A stretch of 64,000 nucleotides of DNA from Micromonospora sp. WMMD1102 (GCF_029626265.1 NZ_JARUBN010000001.1:3534001-3598000), one strand, 5' to 3'. Positions 34,876-42,811 are shown, numbered from the stretch's first letter. Notes: generated by a model from the sequence alone, not told the origin. Numbers and translations are program-made.

Positions 34876-35004
34876 ATGGCGCTTCTGGACCTTCAGGGGA
34901 TGGAGCTGACCGACCGCACCGGTGGTGGCGGCGGTGGCGGCGGTAGCCGCGCGAGCCTGCTGCTGTGCGGCGACAGCTCGCTGTCCGTGACGACCTGCGA
35001 CTGA
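34876..35004 (+). CDS. ramS: SapB-like class III lanthipeptide precursor (RamS)
   Basis: This 42-codon gene encodes MALLDLQGMELTDRT, then eight glycines (16-23), then the core SRASLLLCGDSSLSVTTCD. As I recall it, the S. coelicolor SapB core differs only at V/I and D/N in this stretch. Two Ser-x2-Ser-x3-Cys units (Ser24/Ser27/Cys31 and Ser34/Ser37/Cys41) are the class III ring-forming pattern. The leader has the LLDLQ recognition motif. A strong GGAGGAGGTGAA site lies 7 nt upstream. The product, after modification by RamC and export, should be an amphiphilic peptide that lowers surface tension for aerial growth. Confidence 0.95.
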   Translation: MALLDLQGMELTDRTGGGGGGGGSRASLLLCGDSSLSVTTCD

Positions 35005-35017
35005 TCAGGTCAGCATC

Positions 35018-35057
35018 GGGGCCCTGGGTGGGCAGACGTCCCCACCCAGGGCAACCC
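35018..35057 (+). terminator. Attenuator-like hairpin between ramS and ramA
   Basis: CCCTGGGTGGG (35022-35032) pairs with CCCACCCAGGG (35041-35051) around an 8-nt loop, and flanking GGGG/CCCC can extend it. It starts 13 nt after the ramS stop and ends before the ramA ribosome-binding site. It could terminate part of the transcripts, or protect the ramS 3' end, so that precursor is made in excess of transporter. Confidence 0.7.
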
Positions 35058-35081
35058 CGTGTCCGAAGGAGGGTGGTACGC

Positions 35082-36941
35082 GTGGCCGCCGACCGGAACC
35101 GACCGCCCGGAGCAGACGGGAACCGGCTGTTCCGGCAGGCTGTCGCGTACGGCGGCGGTTGGACCGTCACCCTCGCTGCCGCCGCGCTGCTCGGCGCGGC
35201 GGCCGAACTGCTGTTGCCGGCCGCCCTCGGGCTGGCCGTGGACGCCGCGCTCGGCGGGGCGGACCGGTGGTGGCCGCTCGCCGCCTGCGGCCTGGTCCTG
35301 CTGATCGTCGCCACCGACACGCTGGGCAACCTGGCCGGCGGCGCCGGTACCGCCCGGACCACCGCCCGGCTGCGGCACCGACTGCTGGGTCACGTGCTCG
35401 CGCTCGACCCGCGCCGCGCCGCCCGCTATCCGGTGGGCGACCTGGTCGGCCGGCTGGCCGGGCAGGCCGCCGACACCGGGCAGGCCGGCGCCACGGTCGT
35501 GACCGGAGTGGCCGCCGCACTTCCCCCGCTGGGCAGCGTCGTCGCGCTGCTGCTGCTCGACTGGCGCCTCGCCGTCACCTTCGGCGCCGGGCTGCTGGTG
35601 CTCGCCGTCGGCCTGCGCGCCTTCGTCGCCGACGCCTCGACGGCCGCCGCCGGCTACCTCGGGGCGCAGGGCCGGATCGCCGGGCGGCTCGCCGAGGCGC
35701 TGCACGGTGCCCGTACGATCGCCGCCGCCGGGACCGTCCGGGCCGAGATCGACCGGGTACTGGCACCGCTGCCGCTGCTGCGCGCACACGGTACCGGCAC
35801 CTGGGCCGCACTGGCCAGGGCCTCGGGTCGGACTGCCACGGTGGCCCCGCTGCTGCAACTGGCGATCGTCGCCGTCGGCGGCTGGTCGGTGGCCGACGGG
35901 CGGCTCACTCCCGGCCAGCTCTTCGCCGCGATGCAGTACGCCGCGCTCGGCGCCGGCCTCGGCAGCATCGTCGCCACGCTCAACCGGCTGGTCCGGACCC
36001 GGGCCGGAGCGCGCCGGGTCGCCGCCGTACTGGCCGAACCGCCCCGGTCGTACGGGACGGCGCCGCTGCCTCCGGGCAACGGTCGGCTGGTCCTGGCCGG
36101 GGTGAGCGTCTACGCCGACGACGGCCGGCCGGTGCTGGACGGGATCGAGCTGCGGGTGCCGCCCGGCGCCACGATCGCCGTCGTCGGCCCGTCCGGGGCC
36201 GGCAAGTCGACCCTGGCCGCGCTCGCCGGCCGGCTCCGCGACCCGGATGCCGGCGAGGTGCTGCTGGACGGGACGCCGCTGCGCCGGCTGAGCCGCGCCG
36301 CCCTGCACCACGCGGTCGGGTACGGCTTCGAGCGGCCGGTGCTGATCGGCGACACGATCGCGGAGGCGGTCACGCTGGGGCGGTCGGAACCCGGGCAGCC
36401 CGGGACCGGACAGGCGAGTACCAGGCAACCCGAGAGTGGGCAGGCGAATACCGGGCAGCCCGAGGATGGGCAGCCGGAGACGGCGCAGGTCGCCGGGGTG
36501 GTCCGGGCCGCCGCGATCGAGGAGTTCGTGCAGCGGCTGCCGGACGGCTACCACAGCCGGCTCGACGCGACGCCGATGTCCGGGGGTGAGGCGCAGCGCC
36601 TCGGCCTGGCCCGGGCGCTGCACGCCGATCGGTTGCTGGTCCTCGACGACGCGACGTCCAGCCTGGACACCGCGACCGAGCACCGGATCGCGGCGGCGGT
36701 CGCCGCGCACCCGGATCGACGTACCCGACTGGTCGTGACCCACCGGGTGACCACCGCCGCCGCCGCCGACCTGGTCGCCTGGCTGGACGGCGGCCGGTTG
36801 CGTGACCTCGGCCCGCATCGGGAGCTGTGGCGGGACGCGGACTACCGGGCGGTCTTCGCGGCCTCGGACCCACCCGCGACGGAACCGGCGGAACCGGCGC
36901 CCACGGCGGAACCGGCGGTCACGGTCAGGGTGGTCCGGTGA
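35082..36941 (+). CDS. ramA: ABC half-transporter, permease-ATPase fusion (RamA-like)
   Basis: This 619-aa exporter subunit has an N-terminal six-helix ABC membrane domain (about residues 20-310) and an ATPase domain. Walker A is GPSGAGKSTLAALAG near residue 368, the signature MSGGEAQRLGLARAL near 499. Walker B is LLVLDDATSSLD, where the catalytic Glu is Asp, so this site may be weak; the H-loop VVTHRVTT is intact. A repeat-rich insert of about 33 residues (GQPGTGQASTRQ and similar) lies between the Q-loop region and the signature. GTG 35082 has AAGGAGGG 8 nt upstream. It probably forms a heterodimer with RamB to export the lanthipeptide. Confidence 0.92.
   Translation: MAADRNRPPGADGNRLFRQAVAYGGGWTVTLAAAALLGAAAELLLPAALGLAVDAALGGADRWWPLAACGLVLLIVATDTLGNLAGGAGTARTTARLRHRLLGHVLALDPRRAARYPVGDLVGRLAGQAADTGQAGATVVTGVAAALPPLGSVVALLLLDWRLAVTFGAGLLVLAVGLRAFVADASTAAAGYLGAQGRIAGRLAEALHGARTIAAAGTVRAEIDRVLAPLPLLRAHGTGTWAALARASGRTATVAPLLQLAIVAVGGWSVADGRLTPGQLFAAMQYAALGAGLGSIVATLNRLVRTRAGARRVAAVLAEPPRSYGTAPLPPGNGRLVLAGVSVYADDGRPVLDGIELRVPPGATIAVVGPSGAGKSTLAALAGRLRDPDAGEVLLDGTPLRRLSRAALHHAVGYGFERPVLIGDTIAEAVTLGRSEPGQPGTGQASTRQPESGQANTGQPEDGQPETAQVAGVVRAAAIEEFVQRLPDGYHSRLDATPMSGGEAQRLGLARALHADRLLVLDDATSSLDTATEHRIAAAVAAHPDRRTRLVVTHRVTTAAAADLVAWLDGGRLRDLGPHRELWRDADYRAVFAASDPPATEPAEPAPTAEPAVTVRVVR
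36391..36490 (+). repeat. Degenerate tandem repeat inside ramA
   Basis: About 100 bp of imperfect repeats of the type GGGCAGCCCG(G/A) and ACAGGCGAGTACC encode a Gly/Gln/Pro/Thr-rich insert (TGQ, SGQ, DGQ triplets). The insert sits in a surface loop of the RamA ATPase domain. Confidence 0.75.
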
Positions 36942-36973
36942 ACGGGGTGGTCCGGTGAACGGGGTGGTCCGGT
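36929..36973 (+). repeat. 17-bp tandem duplication at the ramA/ramB junction
   Basis: GGTGGTCCGGTGAACGG occurs at 36929-36945 and 36946-36962, with a third partial copy (36963-36973). The first copy holds the ramA stop (GTGA), the second the ramB start codon. Confidence 0.9.
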
Positions 36974-38781
36974 TCAGCGTCGCCGCGCTGCGTCGTCGGG
37001 CGGGTCCGCTCGGCCGGCTCGCCGGTTGGTCGATCGCCGAGGCGTTGCCGGTCCTGCTCGCCGGTTACCTGACCGCCCGGGCCGTCGACGACGGGTTCCT
37101 GGCCGGCCGGCCGGGCACCGGGCTGGCCTGGCTGGGCGTACTGGCCGTCGCGGTGCTGATCGGTGCGGTCGGCACCAACCGGGCGTACGCCCGGCTCGGC
37201 GACGTGGTCGAGCCGTTCCGGGACGAGTTGGCGCAGCGGGTGGTCGCCGGGGCGCTGTACCGGTCGACCTCCACCGGGGCCCGGCCGGAGACCGCAGCGG
37301 TGGCCCGGCTGACCCATCAGGTGGAGATCGTCCGGGACACCTTCGCCGGACTGGTGATGGTGGTCCGGGGTTTCCTGTTCAGCGCCGGGGCGGCCCTGAT
37401 CGGCCTGAACTCGCTGGACCCGCTGGTCGCGGGCGTGGTGGCGGTACCGCTGGTCGCCGGGCTGGCACTCTTCGCCGCCGCCCTGCCGGCGATGGTGTCG
37501 CGGCAGCGTGACTACGTGCACGCCGACGAGCGACTCGGTGAGGCGGCCGGGGCGGCGTTCACCGGGCACCGGGACGTGGTGGCCTGCGGCGCGCAGCGGT
37601 TCGTCGCCGAGCGGGTGGGCCGGCAGGTGGACCGGCAGGCCGACGCCGAGCACGCGCTGGCCCGGATGGCCGCGCTGCGCAGCCTCAGTCTGGCGGTCGG
37701 CGGCTGGCTGCCGCTGGCGGTACTGCTGCTGGCCGCACCCTGGCTGGTCCGGCGCGGCCTCACCGCCGGTGCGGTGCTCGGCGCCCTGGTGTACGTCGCC
37801 ACCGGTCTCCAGCCCGCCCTGCACGCCCTGGTGCAGGGGGTCGCCGGCGGCGGACTCCGGTTCGCGGTGACCCTGCACCGCATCCTCGCCGCCACCGCAC
37901 CCCCGACCCCCGCACCCTCAGCCGCACCCGGCGGCACACCCCCGGGGTACGCCAGCACCGCGCTACCGACCGGATCCGGCAGGGCGCTTCCGACCGGACC
38001 CGCCGCGACGGCCCGGATCGACACCTGTCGGGGTCCCGCCCCGGTCCGGGCCGAACTGCGCGGGGTGACCTTCCGATACGGCCCGCGCGCCCGCCCGGTC
38101 CTCGACGGCTTCGACCTCACCCTCGCCGACGGGGCGCACCTGGCGGTGGTGGGGCCGAGCGGTGCCGGCAAGTCCACCCTGGCCGGGTTGCTCGCCGGGC
38201 TGCTCCACCCGCAGGCCGGCACGGTGCTGCTCGGCGGGACACCGGTCGGTGCCGCCGACCCCGCGACCCTGGCCCGGCACCGGGTACTCATCCCGCAGGA
38301 GGCGTACGTCTTCACCGGCAGCCTGCTGGACAACCTGCGCTACCTCCATCCCGACGCGCCGGACGACCGGGTGGACGAGGCGGTGCACCGGCTCGGCCTA
38401 CTGCCGCTGGTACGCCGCCTCGGCGGGCTCTCCGCGACGCTGGACCCCGGCACGCTCTCCGCCGGTGAACGGCAACTGGTCGCGGCGGCACGCGCCTACC
38501 TCTCCCCCGCCCCGCTGGCGGTCCTGGACGAGGCGACCTGTCACCTGGACCCGGTGGCCGAGGCGACGGTCGAGGAGGCGTTCGGCAGTCGACCGGGTGC
38601 GCTGGTGGTGGTCGCCCACCGGATCAGCTCCGCGCTGCGCGCCCGGCACGTGCTGATCCTGAACGGCGGTCGCCCGTTGCACGGCCGGCACGACGAGCTG
38701 CTGACCCGCTCGGCGACCTACCGGGAGCTGGTCGGGCACTGGCAGGGCCGGCCGGTTTCCGCCGAGGCGCCCGCTATATAG
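36955..38781 (+). CDS. ramB: ABC half-transporter, permease-ATPase fusion (RamB-like)
   Basis: This 608-aa partner of RamA has a membrane domain at about residues 15-310 and an ATPase with Walker A GPSGAGKSTLAGLLAG near residue 403. It has the atypical signature LSAGERQLVAAAR, Walker B LAVLDEATCHLD with the catalytic Glu, and H-loop VVAHRISS. A Pro/Ala/Thr-rich linker (about residues 312-355) joins the domains. GTG 36955 (VNGVVRFSVAALRRR) is the only start consistent with the frame. It lies 13 bp after the ramA stop because of the 17-bp duplication, whereas the first copy would have given a GTGA overlap in a different frame. Confidence 0.9.
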   Translation: MNGVVRFSVAALRRRAGPLGRLAGWSIAEALPVLLAGYLTARAVDDGFLAGRPGTGLAWLGVLAVAVLIGAVGTNRAYARLGDVVEPFRDELAQRVVAGALYRSTSTGARPETAAVARLTHQVEIVRDTFAGLVMVVRGFLFSAGAALIGLNSLDPLVAGVVAVPLVAGLALFAAALPAMVSRQRDYVHADERLGEAAGAAFTGHRDVVACGAQRFVAERVGRQVDRQADAEHALARMAALRSLSLAVGGWLPLAVLLLAAPWLVRRGLTAGAVLGALVYVATGLQPALHALVQGVAGGGLRFAVTLHRILAATAPPTPAPSAAPGGTPPGYASTALPTGSGRALPTGPAATARIDTCRGPAPVRAELRGVTFRYGPRARPVLDGFDLTLADGAHLAVVGPSGAGKSTLAGLLAGLLHPQAGTVLLGGTPVGAADPATLARHRVLIPQEAYVFTGSLLDNLRYLHPDAPDDRVDEAVHRLGLLPLVRRLGGLSATLDPGTLSAGERQLVAAARAYLSPAPLAVLDEATCHLDPVAEATVEEAFGSRPGALVVVAHRISSALRARHVLILNGGRPLHGRHDELLTRSATYRELVGHWQGRPVSAEAPAI

Positions 38782-38791
38782 GGTTGCCTCG

Positions 38792-40270
38792 ATGGCAGCC
38801 ACCCACGTACTCGGTCTCAGCGCGCTGTCGCACGACGCGTCGGCGTGTGTGGTCCGGGGCGACGAGATCCTCTTCGCCGGCCACGCCGAGCGGTACTCGC
38901 GCCGCAAGAACGACCCGGACCTCGCCCCCGGCCTGCTGGCCGAGGCGCTCTCCTGGGGTCGTCCCGACCTGGTCGCCTGGTACGAGCGTCCGCTGCGCAA
39001 GAAGCTCCGACACGTACGCGCCGGGCAGTTCCGGCACGCCGTCGCCGTCGACGACCTGCCCCGCCGGCACCTGGCCCGGCTCGGCCTGCCGGAGCTGCGC
39101 GGCGTCCCGGTCCGGTACGTCGGGCACCACCACTCGCACGCCGCCGCCGGGTACTTCACCAGCGGCGAGCGGCATACGGCGGTGCTCACCGCCGACGCGA
39201 TCGGCGAGTTCGAGACGCTGACCCTGGGCGAGTTCCGGGACGGCGTCTACCGGGTCTTCGCCCGCTGCCGCTATCCGCACAGCCTCGGCCTGCTCTACAG
39301 CGCCTTCACCCGGCGCTGCGGGTTCAGCCCGAACGAGGAGGAGTTCATCGTGATGGGGCTGGCGGCGCTCGGCCGGCCCCGGTACGTCAGGCAGCTCAAG
39401 GCGGATCTGATCGAGTTGACCCCGCCCACCTTCCGGCTGCGCCGCAACGTGCACCGGGGTATCGGCGACTGGCAGCCCCGGGCCGATCTGGCGGACCTGG
39501 CCGCGAGCATCCAGGTGGTGACCGAGGAGGTACTGCTCACGGCGGCGCGCTGGCTGCGTGCCCGGGTCGATGCCGGGACGCTTACCGTGATGGGCGGACT
39601 GGGTCTCAACTGCGTCGCCAACGAGTTGCTCGCCCGGCACAGCGGCTTCGACCGGGTCACCCTGTTGCCGAACCCCGGGGACGCCGGGTCGAGCCTCGGC
39701 GCGGCGGCGGCGGTGCTGCGGCACCAGCTGAACTGGGCCGGGCCGTACCTGGGCACCCTGATCGGCGGTGACTATCCGGTCGCCGCCCTGGCCGAGGCGC
39801 TGGCCGCCGGGGCGGTGGTCGGGGTGGCGCGGGGTCGTGCCGAGTTCGGTCCCCGGGCGCTGGGCAACCGCTCGCTGCTGGCCGATCCACGTGCCGCCGA
39901 CAGCCGGGACCGGGTGAACCAGGTGAAGGGGCGGGAGCCGTTCCGCCCGTTCGCCCCGGTGGTCCGGCAGGAGCTGGCCGGACGGTACTTCGAGATGCCG
40001 GTCGACGCGTCGCCGTACATGCAGTTCACCGCCCGCTGCCGGGATCCACGGGCCTTTCCCGGCATCGTGCACGTGGACGGGACGTCCAGGGTGCAGACCG
40101 TGACCCGGGCCCAGCACCCCGGCCTCTACGACCTGCTCGGCGAGTACGAACGGCGGACCGGCTGCCCGATCCTGCTGAACACGAGCCTGAACCTGAAGGG
40201 TGAACCGCTGGTCAACGACGTGTCGGACGCCCGGCGGTTCAGCACCCGGACCGGGGTACCCGTGCTGTGA
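38792..40270 (+). CDS. NodU/CmcH-type O-carbamoyltransferase
   Basis: This 492-aa enzyme is predicted to transfer a carbamoyl group from carbamoyl phosphate, via carbamoyl-AMP, to a hydroxyl. The Kae1-like domain opens VLGLSALSHDASACVV and has the metal-site VGHHHSHAAAGYFTS and MGGLGLNCVAN. The C-terminal YrdC-related domain has ARGRAEFGPRALGNRSLLADPR and LNTSLNLKGEPLVND. It is slightly shorter than typical NodU/CmcH. It begins 10 bp after ramB with no clear ribosome-binding site; TATATA (38775-38780) overlapping the ramB stop could be a -10 box. Its acceptor may be the lanthipeptide or a sugar (inference). Confidence 0.88.
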   Translation: MAATHVLGLSALSHDASACVVRGDEILFAGHAERYSRRKNDPDLAPGLLAEALSWGRPDLVAWYERPLRKKLRHVRAGQFRHAVAVDDLPRRHLARLGLPELRGVPVRYVGHHHSHAAAGYFTSGERHTAVLTADAIGEFETLTLGEFRDGVYRVFARCRYPHSLGLLYSAFTRRCGFSPNEEEFIVMGLAALGRPRYVRQLKADLIELTPPTFRLRRNVHRGIGDWQPRADLADLAASIQVVTEEVLLTAARWLRARVDAGTLTVMGGLGLNCVANELLARHSGFDRVTLLPNPGDAGSSLGAAAAVLRHQLNWAGPYLGTLIGGDYPVAALAEALAAGAVVGVARGRAEFGPRALGNRSLLADPRAADSRDRVNQVKGREPFRPFAPVVRQELAGRYFEMPVDASPYMQFTARCRDPRAFPGIVHVDGTSRVQTVTRAQHPGLYDLLGEYERRTGCPILLNTSLNLKGEPLVNDVSDARRFSTRTGVPVL

Positions 40271-40320
40271 TCCGGACTCGGGCGTCGTAGGGCGGGTCGG
40301 TGCGGTGCCGGTGGGTCGGG

Positions 40321-40953
40321 TCAGCGCGGTGCCGGTGGCCGCCGGTAGACCCCGTACCACCAGATCGACGCGAGTTCGCGGGCGAAGGCGGCATCGCCGT
40401 CGGGACCGGCACCGGAGCTGGTGACATGGTCGACGATCGCGGCCTGGCCGCCGGCCACGATCACCCGGCCGGCGGAGGGGACGTCGACATCGGCCGGCGC
40501 CCGCCCGGCCCGCTGCTCCTCGGCGAGCAGCCGTACCGTGTTGTCCAGGAAGCGGACCAGGCCAGCGCCCCAGAACTCGCGTACCGCCGGGTCGTAGGCG
40601 GCGACCTCGTTGACTGCGTTGATCACGGCCGCGTACCTGCGGTAGATCCCGACTATCCGGTGGAAGGCGTCGGCCAGCGCGTCCACGCCGTCCTCCGGCC
40701 GCCACGAGCTGGCGACATCGAAGCCGGCCGACTGCATCGTGCCGGCCAGCCGCATCAGCAGTTCGGACTTGTCCCGGAAGTGGGTGTAGAAGGTCGACCG
40801 GGCCACTCCGGCCGCCGACGCGATCCGCTGCACCCCGAGCTCGGTGAAGCTCGCCCCCTCGACCAGCAGCCGCTCGGTGGCGGCGAGGACCTGAGCCTCC
40901 ACCGAGGCCCGGCGGTCGGGATCGGGCGCACGGCGCCGGGTGATCGATGGCAT
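40321..40953 (-). CDS. TetR family transcriptional regulator
   Basis: This 210-aa regulator has an N-terminal HTH (VQRIASAAGVARSTFYTHFRDKSELL near residues 38-63) and an all-helical ligand domain. The start ATG 40953 gives MPSITRRRAPDPDRR; a longer upstream frame would run into IS remnant sequence. It converges on the carbamoyltransferase gene, with 50 bp between the stops. There is no adjacent divergent target on the promoter side, only the IS remnant, so its regulon is unclear. Confidence 0.88.
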   Translation of the reverse strand: MPSITRRRAPDPDRRASVEAQVLAATERLLVEGASFTELGVQRIASAAGVARSTFYTHFRDKSELLMRLAGTMQSAGFDVASSWRPEDGVDALADAFHRIVGIYRRYAAVINAVNEVAAYDPAVREFWGAGLVRFLDNTVRLLAEEQRAGRAPADVDVPSAGRVIVAGGQAAIVDHVTSSGAGPDGDAAFARELASIWWYGVYRRPPAPR

Positions 40954-40968
40954 GCCGGAAATCTTAAA

Positions 40969-41129
40969 GCGTGTTTGGGATGGGGGTTGTTCAGGTGCAG
41001 GTGAGGGTGCGGATGCTTCTCCCTCCGGCCGTCCGTGTTCGGCTCCGGCGACAGCGGCTCGATCAGCGCCCACTGGGCATCGGTCAGGTCCGAATCGGAT
41101 AATCGACGACAGCCGTCGCGGCTGTGCAC
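40969..41129 (-). pseudogene. IS5-family transposase remnant
   Basis: On the minus strand the frame from about 41129 reads RRLSDSDLTDAQWALIEPL then PEPNTDGRREKHP, the characteristic N-terminus of IS5-group actinobacterial transposases. After about 42 residues the homology stops at HP, and sequence resembling an element end (AACAACCCCCATCCCAAACA) follows. The rest of the transposase, including the DDE catalytic core, is missing. It looks like an internally deleted element. Confidence 0.7.
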
Positions 41130-41196
41130 TCGTCAAACCTCCGACAGCGTCAGCATCGCCGCGACGCAACTGTTGCGGATCCCTTTCGCGCCCTGC

Positions 41197-41727
41197 TCAG
41201 TCCTCGTCCTGCCACCTGCGTAGATCCGTCTGGTCATGATAGGCCATGCGGTCCGGCGTGGTGATGAATTCCATCGTCGTGCCCCAGGGCATGCGGCAGT
41301 AGCAGACCTTGTTTCCAGGACCATTCTCGGTTGCATAGGGAATAGTGCGAGGCGCCGTGAGTGGGGTGCCTCCGGCCCTTTCGAAGCGCTCGACCGAGGC
41401 GTCGATGTCGTCAGTGTAGAGAGCGAAGTGCGTGATGCCGAAGTCGCTCGCCCGGATCGGCTGGGCTTGTTCGGGGCCGTGCATCTCGAAGAGCTCGATA
41501 TCGGGTCCGGTTCCGATCTTGACCATCGCCTGCGCGCGCACGGCCGTTCCAGGGAAAGCGCCAACGGCCCGCTCGAATTCGGGTCCCTGCCGCGGCGGAT
41601 CCTGCGGTCCGAAGGACTGATAGATCACCTGGCCGCCGAAAGCTTCCACCAGGAACGATTTTGCGGCTTCGATGTCGGGCACCGTGATACCGATATGATT
41701 GACGCCGCGAATGACAGGTGCGGTCAT
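41197..41727 (-). CDS. VOC (glyoxalase/bleomycin-resistance fold) family protein
   Basis: This 176-aa protein has the VOC pattern GVNHIGITVPDIEAAKSFLVEAFGG at the N-terminus and FGITHFALYTDDIDASVERFERAGG in the second half, with the usual His and Glu metal-ligand positions. The function is unknown; lyase, dioxygenase or isomerase are possible. Codon use is less GC-extreme than in flanking genes. It lies 105 bp after the alpha/beta hydrolase gene on the same strand, between an IS5 remnant and a degraded region, so it looks horizontally acquired. Confidence 0.82.
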   Translation of the reverse strand: MTAPVIRGVNHIGITVPDIEAAKSFLVEAFGGQVIYQSFGPQDPPRQGPEFERAVGAFPGTAVRAQAMVKIGTGPDIELFEMHGPEQAQPIRASDFGITHFALYTDDIDASVERFERAGGTPLTAPRTIPYATENGPGNKVCYCRMPWGTTMEFITTPDRMAYHDQTDLRRWQDED

Positions 41728-41832
41728 GACAGTTCTCCTTTCTTATTCAATCGATCGATCGGGATAGGCGCGGGCGCAACTTGCCCGCAGTGTCGCGATC
41801 CGCCCGGCCCACGACGGCACGGTCGCAGAGCT

Positions 41833-42681
41833 TCACTTGGCCTCGAGGAGATCGATCAGAGCGGCCGTGACCTCATCCGGCCGTTCGTCCGCGACGAAGT
41901 GGCCGCACCGCGCAATCGAGCCGCCCGTCACATTGCTGGCAAACTCCTTGAGCATCGGCACCATCTGCGCACCGAAGCGCTGATCCCCGCCGAGTCCTAG
42001 CACCGGCATCTCGAGCGGTTGCTTCTTGTACTCGAGCGCCGCCGCATGGTCGGCGGCGAGGGTCCGATACCATTCCATGCCGCCGCGGGTGCGGCCAGGA
42101 AGCGCCATCGCTTCCGCGTAGATCTCGATGTCCGCCGGGTCGAGGGTGCTGTGATCATAGAACCGCTCAGACATGAAGGCCGAAATATAGTCATATTCAC
42201 GGCCATGGAGCAGGCGCTCGGGTAGATCCCGGTTCATATGGAAGCTGAAGTGCCAGAGTCCTGCGGTCGTCGCCTCCCATCCGGTCCAGCCGGGAAGCGG
42301 AACGTCGAGGACGGCCAGGTGGGTAACAGCCTCCCGATAGATGGCGGCCTGCGGCAGGGCGACCATTCCGCCGATGTCATGTCCGCACACGGCGTAGCGT
42401 TCATACCCAAGGGCAACCATGACTTCGTGCGCGTCGCGCGCCATCGTCGCCTTGTCATAGCCGTCGAGCGGGCAGTCGGAAAAGCCCGCGCCGCGCAGAT
42501 CGACGGCCACCACGCTGAAATGCTCGGCCAGCAGTGGCATCACCTTGTGCCATCCCCACCATGTTCCCGGCCAGCCGTGAAACAGAAGGATCGGCGGGCC
42601 TGAGCCTCCCGTGACAGCATTGATCTTGATGCCATTCGCCGGCACCAGTTGCTGGGTAAAACCCTTCAGAGTTGCGATCAT
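41833..42681 (-). CDS. Alpha/beta hydrolase, epoxide hydrolase-like
   Basis: This 282-aa enzyme has the oxyanion motif LLFHGWPGTWWGW near residue 35. The nucleophile elbow is VCGHDIGGMVAL, so the nucleophile is Asp as in epoxide hydrolases and haloalkane dehalogenases, not Ser. The cap region has FHMNRDLPERLLHGREYDYI, and the catalytic His is probably in IARCGHFVADERPDEV. ATG 42681 gives MIATLKGFTQQLVPANGIKIN. Composition and codon choice are unlike the surrounding actinomycete genes and look proteobacterial (impression, not calculated). It is co-oriented with the VOC gene. Confidence 0.85.
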   Translation of the reverse strand: MIATLKGFTQQLVPANGIKINAVTGGSGPPILLFHGWPGTWWGWHKVMPLLAEHFSVVAVDLRGAGFSDCPLDGYDKATMARDAHEVMVALGYERYAVCGHDIGGMVALPQAAIYREAVTHLAVLDVPLPGWTGWEATTAGLWHFSFHMNRDLPERLLHGREYDYISAFMSERFYDHSTLDPADIEIYAEAMALPGRTRGGMEWYRTLAADHAAALEYKKQPLEMPVLGLGGDQRFGAQMVPMLKEFASNVTGGSIARCGHFVADERPDEVTAALIDLLEAK

Positions 42682-42733
42682 GATCGCTTTCCAGTTCAGA
42701 TGTTGACGTTCAAACAGAGCTCGCGACCAGCGC

Positions 42734-42811
42734 TCAGGGCTGGCCGAAATCGGTGGCGATCGTGATGTCGCGCCAGGCGTCGATATCACTGCGGAAGGCA
42801 GCAGCTTCCGC
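42734..42811 (-). pseudogene. C-terminal coding remnant
   Basis: A 25-codon minus-strand fragment reads EAAAFRSDIDAWRDITIATD and ends FGQP-stop. It looks like the C-terminus of a longer protein from the same foreign segment as the hydrolase gene. It is preceded in frame by a stop codon and has no start. The family is not recognised. Confidence 0.35.

Noticed and set aside
31938..34877. 979-codon open frame antisense to the lanthipeptide synthetase
   Set aside because: It is a shadow of ramC created by high third-position GC. The residues are Gly/Val/Arg/Gln-biased without domains, and the sense strand encodes all LanKC motifs.
34965..35081. Longer N-terminus for the RamA transporter
   Set aside because: The upstream extension overlaps the precursor gene and the hairpin. 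GTG 35082 has a proper AAGGAGGG site.
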